Made by a program: the position numbers and the translations under genes. The notes beneath the pieces are model-generated. The model did not search any database. It was given only the letters and a program-made list of their open reading frames with translations, and was not told the DNA's origin. Of a stretch of 64,000 nt of DNA, positions 16,501-25,285 are shown piece by piece (the first letter of the stretch is position 1; the number at the start of each line of letters is the position of its first letter). The stretch spans positions 2,670,225 through 2,734,224 of the forward strand of contig OY282363.1 in assembly GCA_958295695.1 (NCBI GenBank), given 5' to 3'. Source of the stretch: an uncultured Alphaproteobacteria bacterium (GTDB lineage: Bacteria > Pseudomonadota > Alphaproteobacteria > SP197).

Positions 16501-16509
16501 TTTGACAAA
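16501..16509. promoter_or_regulatory. Possible operator and -35 element between betI-like and hyuA-like genes
   Basis: TTTGACAAA is a perfect inverted repeat around one central base and includes the consensus -35 hexamer TTGACA (16502-16507). It lies 23 bp upstream of the betI-like start and about 90 bp upstream of hyuA, where an autoregulatory TetR site would be expected. No good -10 is visible for the plus strand. Confidence 0.3.
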
Positions 16510-16594
16510 TCAGCCCGAGCCTCGAAGGGTTCCGGCGCCGCGCGGCGAACCGGACCTGCGCGCGAGGGGCAGGCGGGCGAGCCGGGGGGTCGGA

Positions 16595-18661
16595 ATGTCC
16601 TATCGCGTCGGAGTCGATATCGGAGGCACGTTCACCGACTTCTTCGTGTTCGACGAGACGACCCTGGAGACGCGGGCCCTGAAGGTGCCGTCGCGGCCCG
16701 ACGAGCCGGGCGCGGAGGTGCTGGAGGGGATCCGCCAGCTCGAGGCGCGCTTCGGCGTCGCGCCCGGCGAGATCGCCCATTTCAGCCATGGCACCACCGT
16801 GGGCGTGAACACGGTGATCCAGCGCAAGGGCGCCAGGCTCTGCCACTTCGCGACCGAGGGGTTCGTCGACGTGCTGGAGCTGGCCCGCCTGAGGACGCCG
16901 GACGTCTACGACCTGCTTTCGAAACGCCCCGCGCCCCTGATCCCCAGGGAGCGGGTGTTCCCGGTCACGGGCCGGCTGGCGAGCGACGGCGGCGAGCTCC
17001 GGCCGGTCGACAGGGCGAGCGTCGAGGCCGCCGTCGGCAAGGCGCGCGCGGCGGGCGCCGAAGGCGTCGTCGTCTCGCTCCTGAACGCCTACCGCAACCC
17101 CGCCCACGAACACGAGGTGGCCGCGCTGGTTCGGGAGATGGCGCCGGACCTTCCCGTGGTCTGCTCCACCGACGTCTGGTCGATCATCCGCGAGTACGAG
17201 CGCACCGTCACCGCCGTCATCCACGCCTATGTGCAGCCGCGCGTGAGCCATTACCTGACTTCGCTGCAAAACGCGCTGCGCGAGGCGGGCGTGCCGGCCG
17301 AGCCGCTGATCACGAAGTCGAACGGCGGGGTGATGAGCGCCGAGATGGGCAAGACCGCCTGCGCCCAGATGATCATGTCGGGCACCGCCTCGGGCGCGAT
17401 CGGCGCGAGCCGCATCGCCGCGCTCTCCGGTTATCGCGACGCCATCGGCTTCGATGTCGGCGGAACCAGCGCCGATGTCGCGTTCATCGCCGACGGCCGG
17501 CCGCAATACGGCGTCGGAGAGACGATCGGCGAGTTCCCGATCTACATCCCCACCGTGTCGGTGACCTCGATCGGCGCGGGCGGCGGGTCGATCGCCCGGA
17601 TCGACGATGTCGGCGTGCTGAAGGTGGGACCCGAAAGCGCCGGAGCGGCGCCGGGCCCGGCCTGCTACGGCAAGGGCGGCGAACGGCCCACGCTGACCGA
17701 CGCCTTCGCCGTCCTGGGCTATGTCGGCCGGACCGACCTCGGCTACGACGCGGTCCGCGTGGATGTCGGCGCCGCGCGCCGCGCCGTAAAGACGCTCGCC
17801 GGGCGCATGGAACGCGGCGTCGAGGACACGGCGGAGGCGATCGTCCGGGTCGCGGTGTCCGGCATGTACCTGGAGGTCTCCAAGCTGATGTCGTCCTACG
17901 GCGTCGACCCGCGCGACAACGCCCTGATCGCCTTCGGCGGCGCGGGACCCATGACCGCCTGCTTCCTGGCCCGCGAGCTCAACATCTCGACCGTTGTGAT
18001 CCCGACCGCGCCCGGCGTGCTGAGCGCCATGGGCGGCCTGATCGCCGATCTGAAGAACGATTTCGTCCGGACGGTCTACGCCGATCTCCACGCCGGGACG
18101 GCGTCCGCGATCGGGGAGGGCTTCGAAGCCCTGCGGGCCCAGGGCGAACGGTGGCTGCGCCAAGAGCAGGGCTACGGCGGGCCCGCTTCCTACATCCATT
18201 CGGCGGACATGCGCTACAGGGGGCAATCCTTCGAGATCGAGGCGTTTCTCGACGCCGACGCCATCGACGCGGGCGATGTCGCGGCGCTCGAGGAGGCGTT
18301 CCACGCCGCCCACGAACAGCTCCACGCCCACGCGGACCGGGCCGCGGCGGTCCAGGTCGTCAACCTGCGCCTGGTCGCGCTGGGCCGGACCCCGAAGCCC
18401 CGCTTCGAGGCCGCCGAGGAGACGCCGGCCGCTGCGGAGCCGGAAGGCCGCATCCCGGTCCACGCGGACGGCCGGACCGTCCCGGCCGCGCTGTTCCGCC
18501 GCGAAGACCTGCGCCCCGGCCACGCCTTCGACGGCCCGGCCGTCGTCGCGCAGAGCGACGCCACCGTCTGCGTGACGGAAGGCTTCCGCGCCCGGGTCGA
18601 CGGCTACGGCCACCTCATCCTGACACAGCGGGGGGAAAGCGGATGCCGATCGACAAGGTGA
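16595..18661 (+). CDS. Hydantoinase/oxoprolinase A subunit (HyuA-like)
   Basis: 688 residues of the HyuA/oxoprolinase N-terminal family, an ASKHA-fold ATPase that phosphorylates cyclic amides. The nucleotide site is seen as VGVDIGGTFTDFFVFDE near the N-terminus and GFDVGGTSADVAFI near residue 285; GSIARIDDVGVLKVGPESAG and IAFGGAGPM are further family blocks. ATG 16595 starts exactly at the conserved MSYRVGVDIGG; the frame is open 31 codons further up with no similarity. It overlaps the B subunit by 19 nt in another frame, implying translational coupling. Possible substrates are hydantoins, 5-oxoproline or N-methylhydantoin; not determinable. Confidence 0.9.
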   Translation: MSYRVGVDIGGTFTDFFVFDETTLETRALKVPSRPDEPGAEVLEGIRQLEARFGVAPGEIAHFSHGTTVGVNTVIQRKGARLCHFATEGFVDVLELARLRTPDVYDLLSKRPAPLIPRERVFPVTGRLASDGGELRPVDRASVEAAVGKARAAGAEGVVVSLLNAYRNPAHEHEVAALVREMAPDLPVVCSTDVWSIIREYERTVTAVIHAYVQPRVSHYLTSLQNALREAGVPAEPLITKSNGGVMSAEMGKTACAQMIMSGTASGAIGASRIAALSGYRDAIGFDVGGTSADVAFIADGRPQYGVGETIGEFPIYIPTVSVTSIGAGGGSIARIDDVGVLKVGPESAGAAPGPACYGKGGERPTLTDAFAVLGYVGRTDLGYDAVRVDVGAARRAVKTLAGRMERGVEDTAEAIVRVAVSGMYLEVSKLMSSYGVDPRDNALIAFGGAGPMTACFLARELNISTVVIPTAPGVLSAMGGLIADLKNDFVRTVYADLHAGTASAIGEGFEALRAQGERWLRQEQGYGGPASYIHSADMRYRGQSFEIEAFLDADAIDAGDVAALEEAFHAAHEQLHAHADRAAAVQVVNLRLVALGRTPKPRFEAAEETPAAAEPEGRIPVHADGRTVPAALFRREDLRPGHAFDGPAVVAQSDATVCVTEGFRARVDGYGHLILTQRGESGCRSTR

Positions 18662-20646
18662 CCCTGCAGATCCTCTCCAACCATTGCCAGGCGGCGGCCG
18701 GGGCCATGGCGCGCACGCTGATGCGCACGGCCCATTCGACCTTCGTGAAGGAAAGCGAGGACTTCACCTGCGGGCTCGCGACCCCGGAGGGCAAGACCTT
18801 CGCCTCGCCCTTCGACTTCGGCGCCACCTGGTTCGTCGGCCTCGACTACGCGCGCGGCCTGAGCCTGATCGACCGCTACGACGAGGGCGACGTCGTGATC
18901 TGCAACGACCCCTACAGCGGGTTCGTCTGCACCCACTCGCCCGACATGCACATCTGGAAGCCCGTGTTCCACGACGGCGAGCCGGTCTGCTTCGCCGTCG
19001 GCCACGTGCACAACACCGATATCGGCGGCGCCGTGCCGGCGAGCCTCTCGCGCCAGCTCACCGAGGTGCACCAGGAGGGCCTGCGCCTGCCGCCGACCAA
19101 GCTCTACCGCAAGGGCGAGCTGAACCGGGAACTGGTCGACATCGTCATGGCCAACGTGCGCATGCCGGAGCAGAACTGGGGCGACCTGAAGGCCCAGTAC
19201 GCCTCGGTCAACATCGGCGAGGCCAGGGTCAGGGAGATCGTCGCCCGCTTCGGCGTCGAGACCTTCAGGGAAGGCGTCGCGGACCTGCTGGACCTCGCCG
19301 AGGCCCAGGCGCGGCGGGTCATCCGCTCGATCCCGGACGGCGAATACTTCTTCGCCGACTTCATGGACGAGGATTCGCCGGACGGCTATCCGGCCCGCGT
19401 CGCCCTCAACCTCGTCGTGAAGGGCGACGAAATCGTCTTCGACTACACCGGCTCCGATCCCCAGCTCGCCTCGTCGATCCACGTGCCCACCGGCGGCGAC
19501 GAGCGGCACGTGCTGATGATGGTGGGGGCGGTCTACGTGCTCTACACACTCGACCCCTCCATTCTCAGGAACTGCGGCCTGCTCCGGCCCCTCCGCTGCA
19601 TCCTGCCGGAAGGCTCCATCGTGAACCCCCGGTTCCCGGCCGCCGTCGGCATGAGGAGCCTCGGCGTGGCGCGCCTCATGTCGACCATCTTCGGCGCGTT
19701 CGCCCAGGCCCTGCCCGACCGGCTGCAGGGCGGTCCGGGAAGCGGCGGCCCGCTGCTCAACGTGCGCACCACCGACAACCGCACGGGCGGGAGCGTGATG
19801 GCGAACATCAGCCCGATCACGGCGGGCGCCGGCGCGAGCGCGGCGGGCGACGGCTCGGAAGGCTGCGGCGCCAACCAAGCGTTCTTCAAGAACACCCCCG
19901 CCGAGATCAACGAGGCCGACGTGCCGATCCGTATCCTGGAGTACGGCCTCGCTCCCGACTCGGCGGGCGCGGGCAAGCACCGCGGCGGGCTTTCGACCAC
20001 CATGCTGTTCCAGGTGTTCGCGCCGCACACCGTGCTCACGGCGCGCAACCGCGACCGCATGGTCTTCACGCCGTGGGGCGTCGCGGGCGGCGCGGCGGGC
20101 AAGTCGTCCGAGTTCGTCCTCAACCCCGGAACGCCCGGCGAGGTCGACCTGGGCAACACCGATGTCGTGACGGTCGAGCCGGGCGACATCATCCGCGTCA
20201 CGGCGGCGGGCGGCGGTGGATGGGGACCGGCCCACGAGCGCGAGCCCGGGGTCGTGCTGGCCGACGTCGAGGGCGGTTTCGTCACCGTCGGCGGCGCCGA
20301 ACGCGACTACGGCGTGGCGGTCCGCGACGGCGCCATCGACGAGGCCGCGACCGCCCGCCGACGCCGCGCCATGGCGACCGGCGCCGGCAACGAGTTCTTC
20401 GGCCACAGTCCCGGCCGCGTCGCCTTCGAGAAGGTCTGGACCCGCCCGCTCTACGACCGCCTCACGGACCTCTTGCGGCGCGTGCCGGTCAACTGGCGGT
20501 TCTTCGTCAAGCACCGCCTGTTCGCGGCCGTCGAGGCGCGCGGCGCGGACGATGTCGATCCCGATACGCTCGACGACGCGCTGGCCGCCCTGCTCGACGA
20601 GCATCCGCAACTGCGGGAGCGGGTGGAAGCGGCCGGCCCGGCATGA
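18643..20646 (+). CDS. Hydantoinase B subunit (HyuB-like)
   Basis: 667 residues of the hydantoinase B/oxoprolinase C-terminal family, which opens the phosphorylated ring with the A subunit. Family blocks: VTLQILSNHCQAAAGAM, DFTCGLATPEGKTFA, DVVICNDPYSG with HSPDMHIWKPVF, GHVHNTDIGGAVP, and the glycine-rich C-terminal AAGGGGWG. ATG 18643 follows GGGGGAAAGC. An extended C-terminus of about 100 residues follows the family core. It is the second gene of a two-gene operon; the flavin monooxygenase begins 182 bp later behind its own operator-like site. Confidence 0.9.
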   Translation: MPIDKVTLQILSNHCQAAAGAMARTLMRTAHSTFVKESEDFTCGLATPEGKTFASPFDFGATWFVGLDYARGLSLIDRYDEGDVVICNDPYSGFVCTHSPDMHIWKPVFHDGEPVCFAVGHVHNTDIGGAVPASLSRQLTEVHQEGLRLPPTKLYRKGELNRELVDIVMANVRMPEQNWGDLKAQYASVNIGEARVREIVARFGVETFREGVADLLDLAEAQARRVIRSIPDGEYFFADFMDEDSPDGYPARVALNLVVKGDEIVFDYTGSDPQLASSIHVPTGGDERHVLMMVGAVYVLYTLDPSILRNCGLLRPLRCILPEGSIVNPRFPAAVGMRSLGVARLMSTIFGAFAQALPDRLQGGPGSGGPLLNVRTTDNRTGGSVMANISPITAGAGASAAGDGSEGCGANQAFFKNTPAEINEADVPIRILEYGLAPDSAGAGKHRGGLSTTMLFQVFAPHTVLTARNRDRMVFTPWGVAGGAAGKSSEFVLNPGTPGEVDLGNTDVVTVEPGDIIRVTAAGGGGWGPAHEREPGVVLADVEGGFVTVGGAERDYGVAVRDGAIDEAATARRRRAMATGAGNEFFGHSPGRVAFEKVWTRPLYDRLTDLLRRVPVNWRFFVKHRLFAAVEARGADDVDPDTLDDALAALLDEHPQLRERVEAAGPA

Positions 20647-20651
20647 GCGGC

Positions 20652-20685
20652 GCCTCCGTCGCCATGGAGGGCGCGTATCGAAGGG
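20652..20685 (-). repeat. REP-like element 3 (half copy)
   Basis: On the minus strand it reads CCCTTCGATACGCGCCCTCC, identical over its first 17 bases to the copies at 9484 and 25311. The second half (GAATGAGGGA-like) is not evident. It lies immediately after the hydantoinase B stop codon. Confidence 0.5.
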
Positions 20686-20746
20686 CGGGCGGCGAGGACG
20701 CCATGGCGTGGGTCCCGGCCGGATCGTCCCCGGCTTGGGTCCCGAT

Positions 20747-20770
20747 CCAATTTGTTGGTTGACCGACCAA
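20747..20770. promoter_or_regulatory. Palindromic operator-like site upstream of flavin monooxygenase gene
   Basis: TTGGTTGACCGACCAA at 20755-20770 is an imperfect palindrome with TTGGT/ACCAA arms. It is preceded by CCAATTTGTTGG at 20747-20758. Both halves recur upstream of the PotD-like gene (1886-1909) in the corresponding arrangement. It lies about 60 bp before ATG 20829, a usual place for a repressor or activator site. Confidence 0.5.
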
Positions 20771-20828
20771 TGCGATCTCCGTACCCTCCCGGATCGGAAG
20801 CGTGCGAATGCCGGCGGAGGACAGGCCG

Positions 20829-22013
20829 ATGCGGTTCGACGGCAACGTCTATTACCACGAGCTCGAGGTGTATCCCGAGGAGAAGCTGTTCGACGAATGG
20901 CGCGAGACCGCCCTTGTGCTCGACCAGGGCGGCTTCACGACCTGCTGGCTGGGCGAACACCACTTCTGGCACCGGGGCTACCCGGTCGCCTGCCCCAACC
21001 CCGTCCTCGTGGGCCTCCATCTGGCGAGCGTGACGAAGACCCTGCGCATGGGCCAGAGCGCGAACATCCTGCCCGACCACCATCCGCTGCGCCTGGCCGA
21101 GGATATCGCCACCGCCGACCATCTCGTGAAGGGGCGGATGGACGTCGGCATCGCCCGCGGCACCAACAGCACGGCGGGCATCCAGTTCAAGCGCGAGGCC
21201 GACCGGCGCGACCCCAAGACGAACTACCGCCTGTTCGCGGAAGTCCTCGACATCATGATCAAGTGCTGGACCGAGGACGCCATGAGCCACGAGGGCGAGT
21301 TCTACACCTTCCCCGTGCCCGGCTGGTCCGAAAAGGACGAGCGCTTCTACAAGGACGATCCCGACCACTACCACCCGGACGGCGGTCTGAAGGCGCTGGG
21401 CGTGACGCCCAAGCCCTACCAGAAGCCCTATCCGCCGATCTGGCAGTCCGCGGACAACACCCTGTCCTACGAGTTCGCGGCCGGGCGCGGCCATTCGGTG
21501 ATCGGCATCAACCGGTCGTTCGAGGGCACGCGCGAGGCGTGGACGAGGTACCGGGAGGTCGCGTCCGAAAAGTGCGGCCGCCCGCTTCCGATGGGCGTGT
21601 GCGCCAACGGCCAGACGCTGAACGCCATGCGCACCTTCCACATCGCCGAGACCCAGGAAGAGGCCGAACGGGAGGCGCGCCCCGGCATCAACGCCTTCTA
21701 CGACGCCGCGACGGGCCTCAACCCCAACTGGGCGCGCAAGGGCCTTCTGGCGGCCCACGAGTCGATCTCCGACGAGGACGAGAATCTCGACTGGTTCGAT
21801 TTCCTGCAGAAGTACGAAGTGCTGCTGGTGGGTTCGCCGGACTTCGTCGCCGAGCGCGTCCACAAGTTCCGCGAGGAGCTCAACTGCCAGCACGTCACCC
21901 TGTGGCCGAACCCCGGCTTCGTGCCCTTCAGGAAGGTGCTGCGCGGCATCGAGCTCTTCGCCGAACGGGTGATCCCGCAATTCGAACGGACCGAGGCGCA
22001 GGCCGCCGAATAG
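20829..22013 (+). CDS. LLM-class flavin-dependent monooxygenase
   Basis: Luciferase-like monooxygenase of 394 residues, distinct from the one at 2850. Features: CWLGEHHFWHRGYPVACPNP (the EHHF block of LuxA-like proteins), MGQSANILPDHHPLRLAEDI, GRMDVGIARGTN, and PPIWQSADNTLSYEFAAG. ATG 20829 is preferred because GGAGG (20816-20820) stands 8 nt before it; ATG 20808 or GTG 20802 would add a few residues without a ribosome site. It is the first gene after a palindromic operator-like site and leads a run of same-strand genes through the SDR at 25278. Substrate unknown. Confidence 0.87.
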   Translation: MRFDGNVYYHELEVYPEEKLFDEWRETALVLDQGGFTTCWLGEHHFWHRGYPVACPNPVLVGLHLASVTKTLRMGQSANILPDHHPLRLAEDIATADHLVKGRMDVGIARGTNSTAGIQFKREADRRDPKTNYRLFAEVLDIMIKCWTEDAMSHEGEFYTFPVPGWSEKDERFYKDDPDHYHPDGGLKALGVTPKPYQKPYPPIWQSADNTLSYEFAAGRGHSVIGINRSFEGTREAWTRYREVASEKCGRPLPMGVCANGQTLNAMRTFHIAETQEEAEREARPGINAFYDAATGLNPNWARKGLLAAHESISDEDENLDWFDFLQKYEVLLVGSPDFVAERVHKFREELNCQHVTLWPNPGFVPFRKVLRGIELFAERVIPQFERTEAQAAE

Positions 22014-22059
22014 GGTCGGAGGCCCGCGCCGGAACCGTTCCAGGCTGGGGAAAACACCC

Positions 22060-22719
22060 ATGTCCCGACCGCTTCCGATCGACTGCCTCGAGCACGACAA
22101 GCCGGAGCGCGACCGGTTCCTGGAGGGGCGGCGTCGGCCGCGTCCACGTCACGCTCCGCGTGTGGGAGACCATGCGCGAGGCTGTGAGCGCGATCGTGTT
22201 CGGCTTCCAGAACACCATGGCTTTCGAGGACGGCGTCGACATGGTGGAGATCTTCCACCGGCTCGGCGGCCGGATCGCGCAACTCACCTGCAACACGCGG
22301 GACAGCGTCGCGTCGGGCTGCTGGGAGGACGACGGCCCGGGGGTCGCGCCGTTCTTCGGCCGCGACCCCATCGGGGGGATGAACCGGCGCGGCATGCCGA
22401 TCGACATCTCCCACTGCAACGCGAAGACCTGCTTCGACGCCGTGGAGCTTTCCGAGCGTCCGGTCGCCATCACCCACGCCAACCCCTCCGAGTTCGTCGG
22501 CTTCGATATCGAGCTCAACCGCCGCAACGAGGCGAGCGACCTTTTGCCCTGGCCGGACCGGTTCCGGTCGCCGGAGGCGTTCCCGGCCATCCTGGACGCC
22601 TTGAAGGAACGCGGCTTCTCGGGCGACGATGTGGCCAAGGTGGCCGACGGAAACTGGCTCGGGCTGTTCCGCGAGTCCTTCGGCCGTCGGCCCGACCGCG
22701 CGAGGGGAGAACGCGATGA
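22060..22719 (+). pseudogene. Decayed membrane dipeptidase (peptidase M19) gene
   Basis: Similarity to M19 dipeptidases is split between frames. The start, IDCLEHDKPERDRFLEG from ATG 22060, is in one frame; from about 22127 the match continues in the next frame (GGVGRVHVTLRVWETMREAV, FGFQNTMAFEDGVDMVEIFH, MNRRGMPIDISHCNAKT, RPVAITHANPSEF, GNWLGLFRESFG). That second frame has no stop before 25003, so proper termination needs a second shift. Compared with intact relatives of about 330 residues, roughly 40 residues are missing after MREAVSAI and about 100 after EASDLL, including the second metal-site region. The first-frame stop overlaps the aldolase start (ATGA). Most likely a pseudogene. Confidence 0.75.
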
Positions 22720-23480
22720 GCGCCGAGACGACGCCCGGTCCCGCGGCCCGCGGCGAGGAGGAATGGGCACTGCGCCAGGACACGGCCGCGGCCTTCCGCC
22801 TGCTCGACAGATACGGCCTGTCGGATCTGACCAACGGTTCTGTGGTGTCGCGCCTGCCGGGCGAGGACGGCTGGTTCCTGACCCATCCCCACGGCCTCTT
22901 CTTCCACGAGATCGGGGCGTCGGACCTGATCCGCGTGGACATGGACGGCAATGCGATCGACGACCCGGCGACGCCCACCAACTTCGCGGTGTGCCGGCCG
23001 GCGGCCTCGATCTTCCGGGCGCGCCCGGACGTCAACGCCGTCATCCACGCCCACGGCACGGGCGCGATGGCGGTCGCCGCCCAGGAGCGCGGCCTGCTGC
23101 CCTGCCTGACCGAGGCGGCGATCCCGTTCTACAACCGGATCGGCTACATCGAGGGCGACTTCTTCTTCGAGCCGGAATACTGTGGACGGATCGCCCGGAG
23201 CTTGGGCCGCAACAGGGCGCTCATCTACCGACACCACGCCTTCGCCAGCGTCGGCGCCACGGTGTCGGAAGCCTTCTTCTACGCCTTCTCGCTCAACACC
23301 GCCTGCGAGCTGCAGATGAGGATCACCGCGTCGGCCGAACCCTATGTCGTGCCGCCCGAGGAGACCTGCGAGCGACACTACCGCGCCGCCTACGGCGGCG
23401 ACTGGAAGGCCGACGGCTCGGTCGAATGGCCCGGCCTGCGCCGCATGCTCGACCGCGAAGACCCCACGTACGCCCGGTAG
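22716..23480 (+). CDS. Class II aldolase/adducin family protein
   Basis: 254 residues of the zinc-dependent class II aldolase/adducin fold. Visible motifs: YGLSDLTNGSVVSRL, FLTHPHGLFFHEI (the S/T-rich substrate loop region), VIHAHGTGAMAVAAQ with a HAH metal pair, and LIYRHHAFASVGATV with the third His. Relatives include L-fuculose-phosphate aldolase and 3-oxo-tetronate decarboxylases, so the reaction is probably a retro-aldol or a decarboxylation. ATG 22716 follows GGGGAGA and overlaps the stop of the decayed dipeptidase. It is 9 bp before L-carnitine dehydrogenase, so they are likely co-transcribed. Confidence 0.85.
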   Translation: MSAETTPGPAARGEEEWALRQDTAAAFRLLDRYGLSDLTNGSVVSRLPGEDGWFLTHPHGLFFHEIGASDLIRVDMDGNAIDDPATPTNFAVCRPAASIFRARPDVNAVIHAHGTGAMAVAAQERGLLPCLTEAAIPFYNRIGYIEGDFFFEPEYCGRIARSLGRNRALIYRHHAFASVGATVSEAFFYAFSLNTACELQMRITASAEPYVVPPEETCERHYRAAYGGDWKADGSVEWPGLRRMLDREDPTYAR

Positions 23481-23489
23481 GAGCGCGCC

Positions 23490-24482
23490 ATGACCCTGAC
23501 GAAGACCGAGGACATCCGCACGGTCGGCGTCGTCGGCGCGGGCGTGATCGGCAGCGGCTGGGCCGCGCGCTGCCTGGGCGCCGGCCTCGACGTGATCGCG
23601 ACCGACCCCGCGCCCGGAGCCGAGGCGCTGATGCGCGAGAACGTCGACAACGCCTGGCCCGCCGTCGAGCGGCTGGACCCGGCGCCCGGCGCCGACCGGG
23701 ACAGGCTGACCTTCACGTCCGATCTCGCCGAGGCGGTGGCGAGCGCCGACTTCATTCAGGAGAGCGTGCCCGAGCGCGAGGACGTCAAGATCGCCGTCTT
23801 CCGGGACATCGGCCGGCGCTGCCGGAACGACGTGGTGATCGCGTCGAGCTCCTCGGGATTGTTGCCGAGCCGCATCCAGTCCGAGACCGAGAACCCGTCG
23901 CGCGTCGTGATCGGCCATCCCTTCTCGCCCGTCTACGCCCTGCCGCTGGTCGAGATCGTCGCCGGCGCGCGGACCTCGCGCGACGCCGTGGCGGCGGCGG
24001 GCGGCTTCTACAAGCGGATCGGCATGCGTCCGCTCCATGTCCGCAAGGAGATCGACGCCTATCTCTCCGACCGCCTGCAATGCGCCATGTGGCACGAGGC
24101 GCTGCACCTGATCGACGAAGGCGTCGCCACGGTGCCGGAGATCGACGCCGCGATCACGGGCGGACCCGGCCTGCGCTGGGCGGTGATGGGCATGTGCCTG
24201 GCCTGGCACGCCGCCGGAGGACCGGGCGGCATGCGCCACACCATGGAGCAGTTCGGCCCCACCCTGGACCTGCCCTGGACCAAGCTGAAGCCGCCGAAGC
24301 TTACCGACGAATTGCGCGAGGCGATCGTCGCCGGCAGCGAGGACGAGGCGGGCGACCGCGACTTCCGCGAGATCGAACGCCGCCGCGACGCCTGCATCGT
24401 GGGCTTCCTCGAGGTGCTGAAGGAGCACTGGTATCCGCCCGGAGACGACGGCTGGCCGGAGATGGACACCGCCGGGGCCTGA
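23490..24482 (+). CDS. L-carnitine dehydrogenase-like 3-hydroxyacyl-CoA dehydrogenase family enzyme
   Basis: 330 residues, NAD-binding N-terminal domain (VGVVGAGVIGSGWAARCL) and a C-terminal helical 3HCDH domain. The block HPFSPVYALPLVEIVAG, the MRPLHVRKEIDAYLSDRL segment, IDEGVATVPEIDAAITGGPG and MRHTMEQFGPTLDLPWTKL match L-carnitine dehydrogenase (EC 1.1.1.108) better than ordinary hydroxyacyl-CoA dehydrogenases, which read HFFNPV/HFFSPV and NRxxxP. The expected reaction oxidises L-carnitine to 3-dehydrocarnitine with NAD. No beta-keto acid cleavage enzyme or dehydrocarnitine CoA-transferase is in the window. The next gene starts 26 bp later. Confidence 0.82.
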   Translation: MTLTKTEDIRTVGVVGAGVIGSGWAARCLGAGLDVIATDPAPGAEALMRENVDNAWPAVERLDPAPGADRDRLTFTSDLAEAVASADFIQESVPEREDVKIAVFRDIGRRCRNDVVIASSSSGLLPSRIQSETENPSRVVIGHPFSPVYALPLVEIVAGARTSRDAVAAAGGFYKRIGMRPLHVRKEIDAYLSDRLQCAMWHEALHLIDEGVATVPEIDAAITGGPGLRWAVMGMCLAWHAAGGPGGMRHTMEQFGPTLDLPWTKLKPPKLTDELREAIVAGSEDEAGDRDFREIERRRDACIVGFLEVLKEHWYPPGDDGWPEMDTAGA

Positions 24483-24507
24483 GTCGCGGGCGGGCCGGAG
24501 GAGCGCG

Positions 24508-25278
24508 ATGCGGGATCCGTTTTCCCTCGAGGGCCGCGCGGCCCTCGTCACCGGCTCGTCCCGCGGGCTGGGCTACGCCATCGCCCGCGCGCTGGGCGGC
24601 GCGGGCGCGACGGTCGCCGTCAACAGCCGCGATCCCGGCCGGGCCGGCGCGGCCTGCGCCAGCCTGGCGCGGGACGGCGTCGACGCCCATCCCCTGCCCT
24701 TCGATGTCGCCGACGGCGAGGCGGGACCGAAGGCGGTCGATGCCTTCCGGCGCGATCGCGGCCGCCTCGATATCTTCGTCCACAACGCCGGCCACGGCAT
24801 GCGCGTTCCCTTCCTCGACCACGGTTTCGAGGACTGGCGGCGGACACTCGACGTGCACCTCTCGGCCGGCTTCCGCCTGGCCCAGGCCGCGGCGCGGCCC
24901 ATGGTCCGGACGGGCAAGGGCCGCATCGTCTTCACCTCGTCGATCATGGCGTCGGTCGGGCGCGCCACGGTGCCGGCCTACGCCGCGGCCAAGGGCGGCA
25001 TGAACGCCCTGGTCCGGTCGATGGCGACCGAACTGGGGCCGTCGGGCGTCACGGTGAACGCGATCGCGCCGGGCTACATCGCGACCGAACTGACTCGCGG
25101 CCTTCACGAGAACGACGACTTCAATGCATTCGTCCGCCGACAGACTCCGGTGGGCCGCTGGGGCGGGGCTGACGAGATCGGCTGGGCCGCCCTCTACCTC
25201 GCATCCGACGCCGCGGCGTACGTCAACGGCCACGTACTCACCGTCGACGGCGGCATGACCGTCTCGCTGAACGGGTAA
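24508..25278 (+). CDS. SDR family oxidoreductase
   Basis: 256-residue classical SDR. Cofactor motif TGSSRGLGYAIA near residue 16, NAG motif (VHNAGHG), catalytic Ser in VFTSSIMASVG, YAAAK active site, and the C-terminal NGHVLTVDGGMTVSLNG. It resembles the gluconate 5-dehydrogenase/3-oxoacyl-ACP reductase group. GGAGGAGCGCG precedes ATG 24508. It is the last gene of the unit starting at 20829; its stop lies 8 bp from the convergent surface-protein gene, with a REP-like element inside the latter. Confidence 0.9.
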   Translation: MRDPFSLEGRAALVTGSSRGLGYAIARALGGAGATVAVNSRDPGRAGAACASLARDGVDAHPLPFDVADGEAGPKAVDAFRRDRGRLDIFVHNAGHGMRVPFLDHGFEDWRRTLDVHLSAGFRLAQAAARPMVRTGKGRIVFTSSIMASVGRATVPAYAAAKGGMNALVRSMATELGPSGVTVNAIAPGYIATELTRGLHENDDFNAFVRRQTPVGRWGGADEIGWAALYLASDAAAYVNGHVLTVDGGMTVSLNG

Positions 25279-25285
25279 CGCGGCT

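Noticed and set aside
20216..25003. 1,595-codon open frame on the plus strand
   Set aside because: It crosses five genes in other frames; only the 22127-22710 part has family similarity (the decayed M19 dipeptidase). The length reflects high GC.
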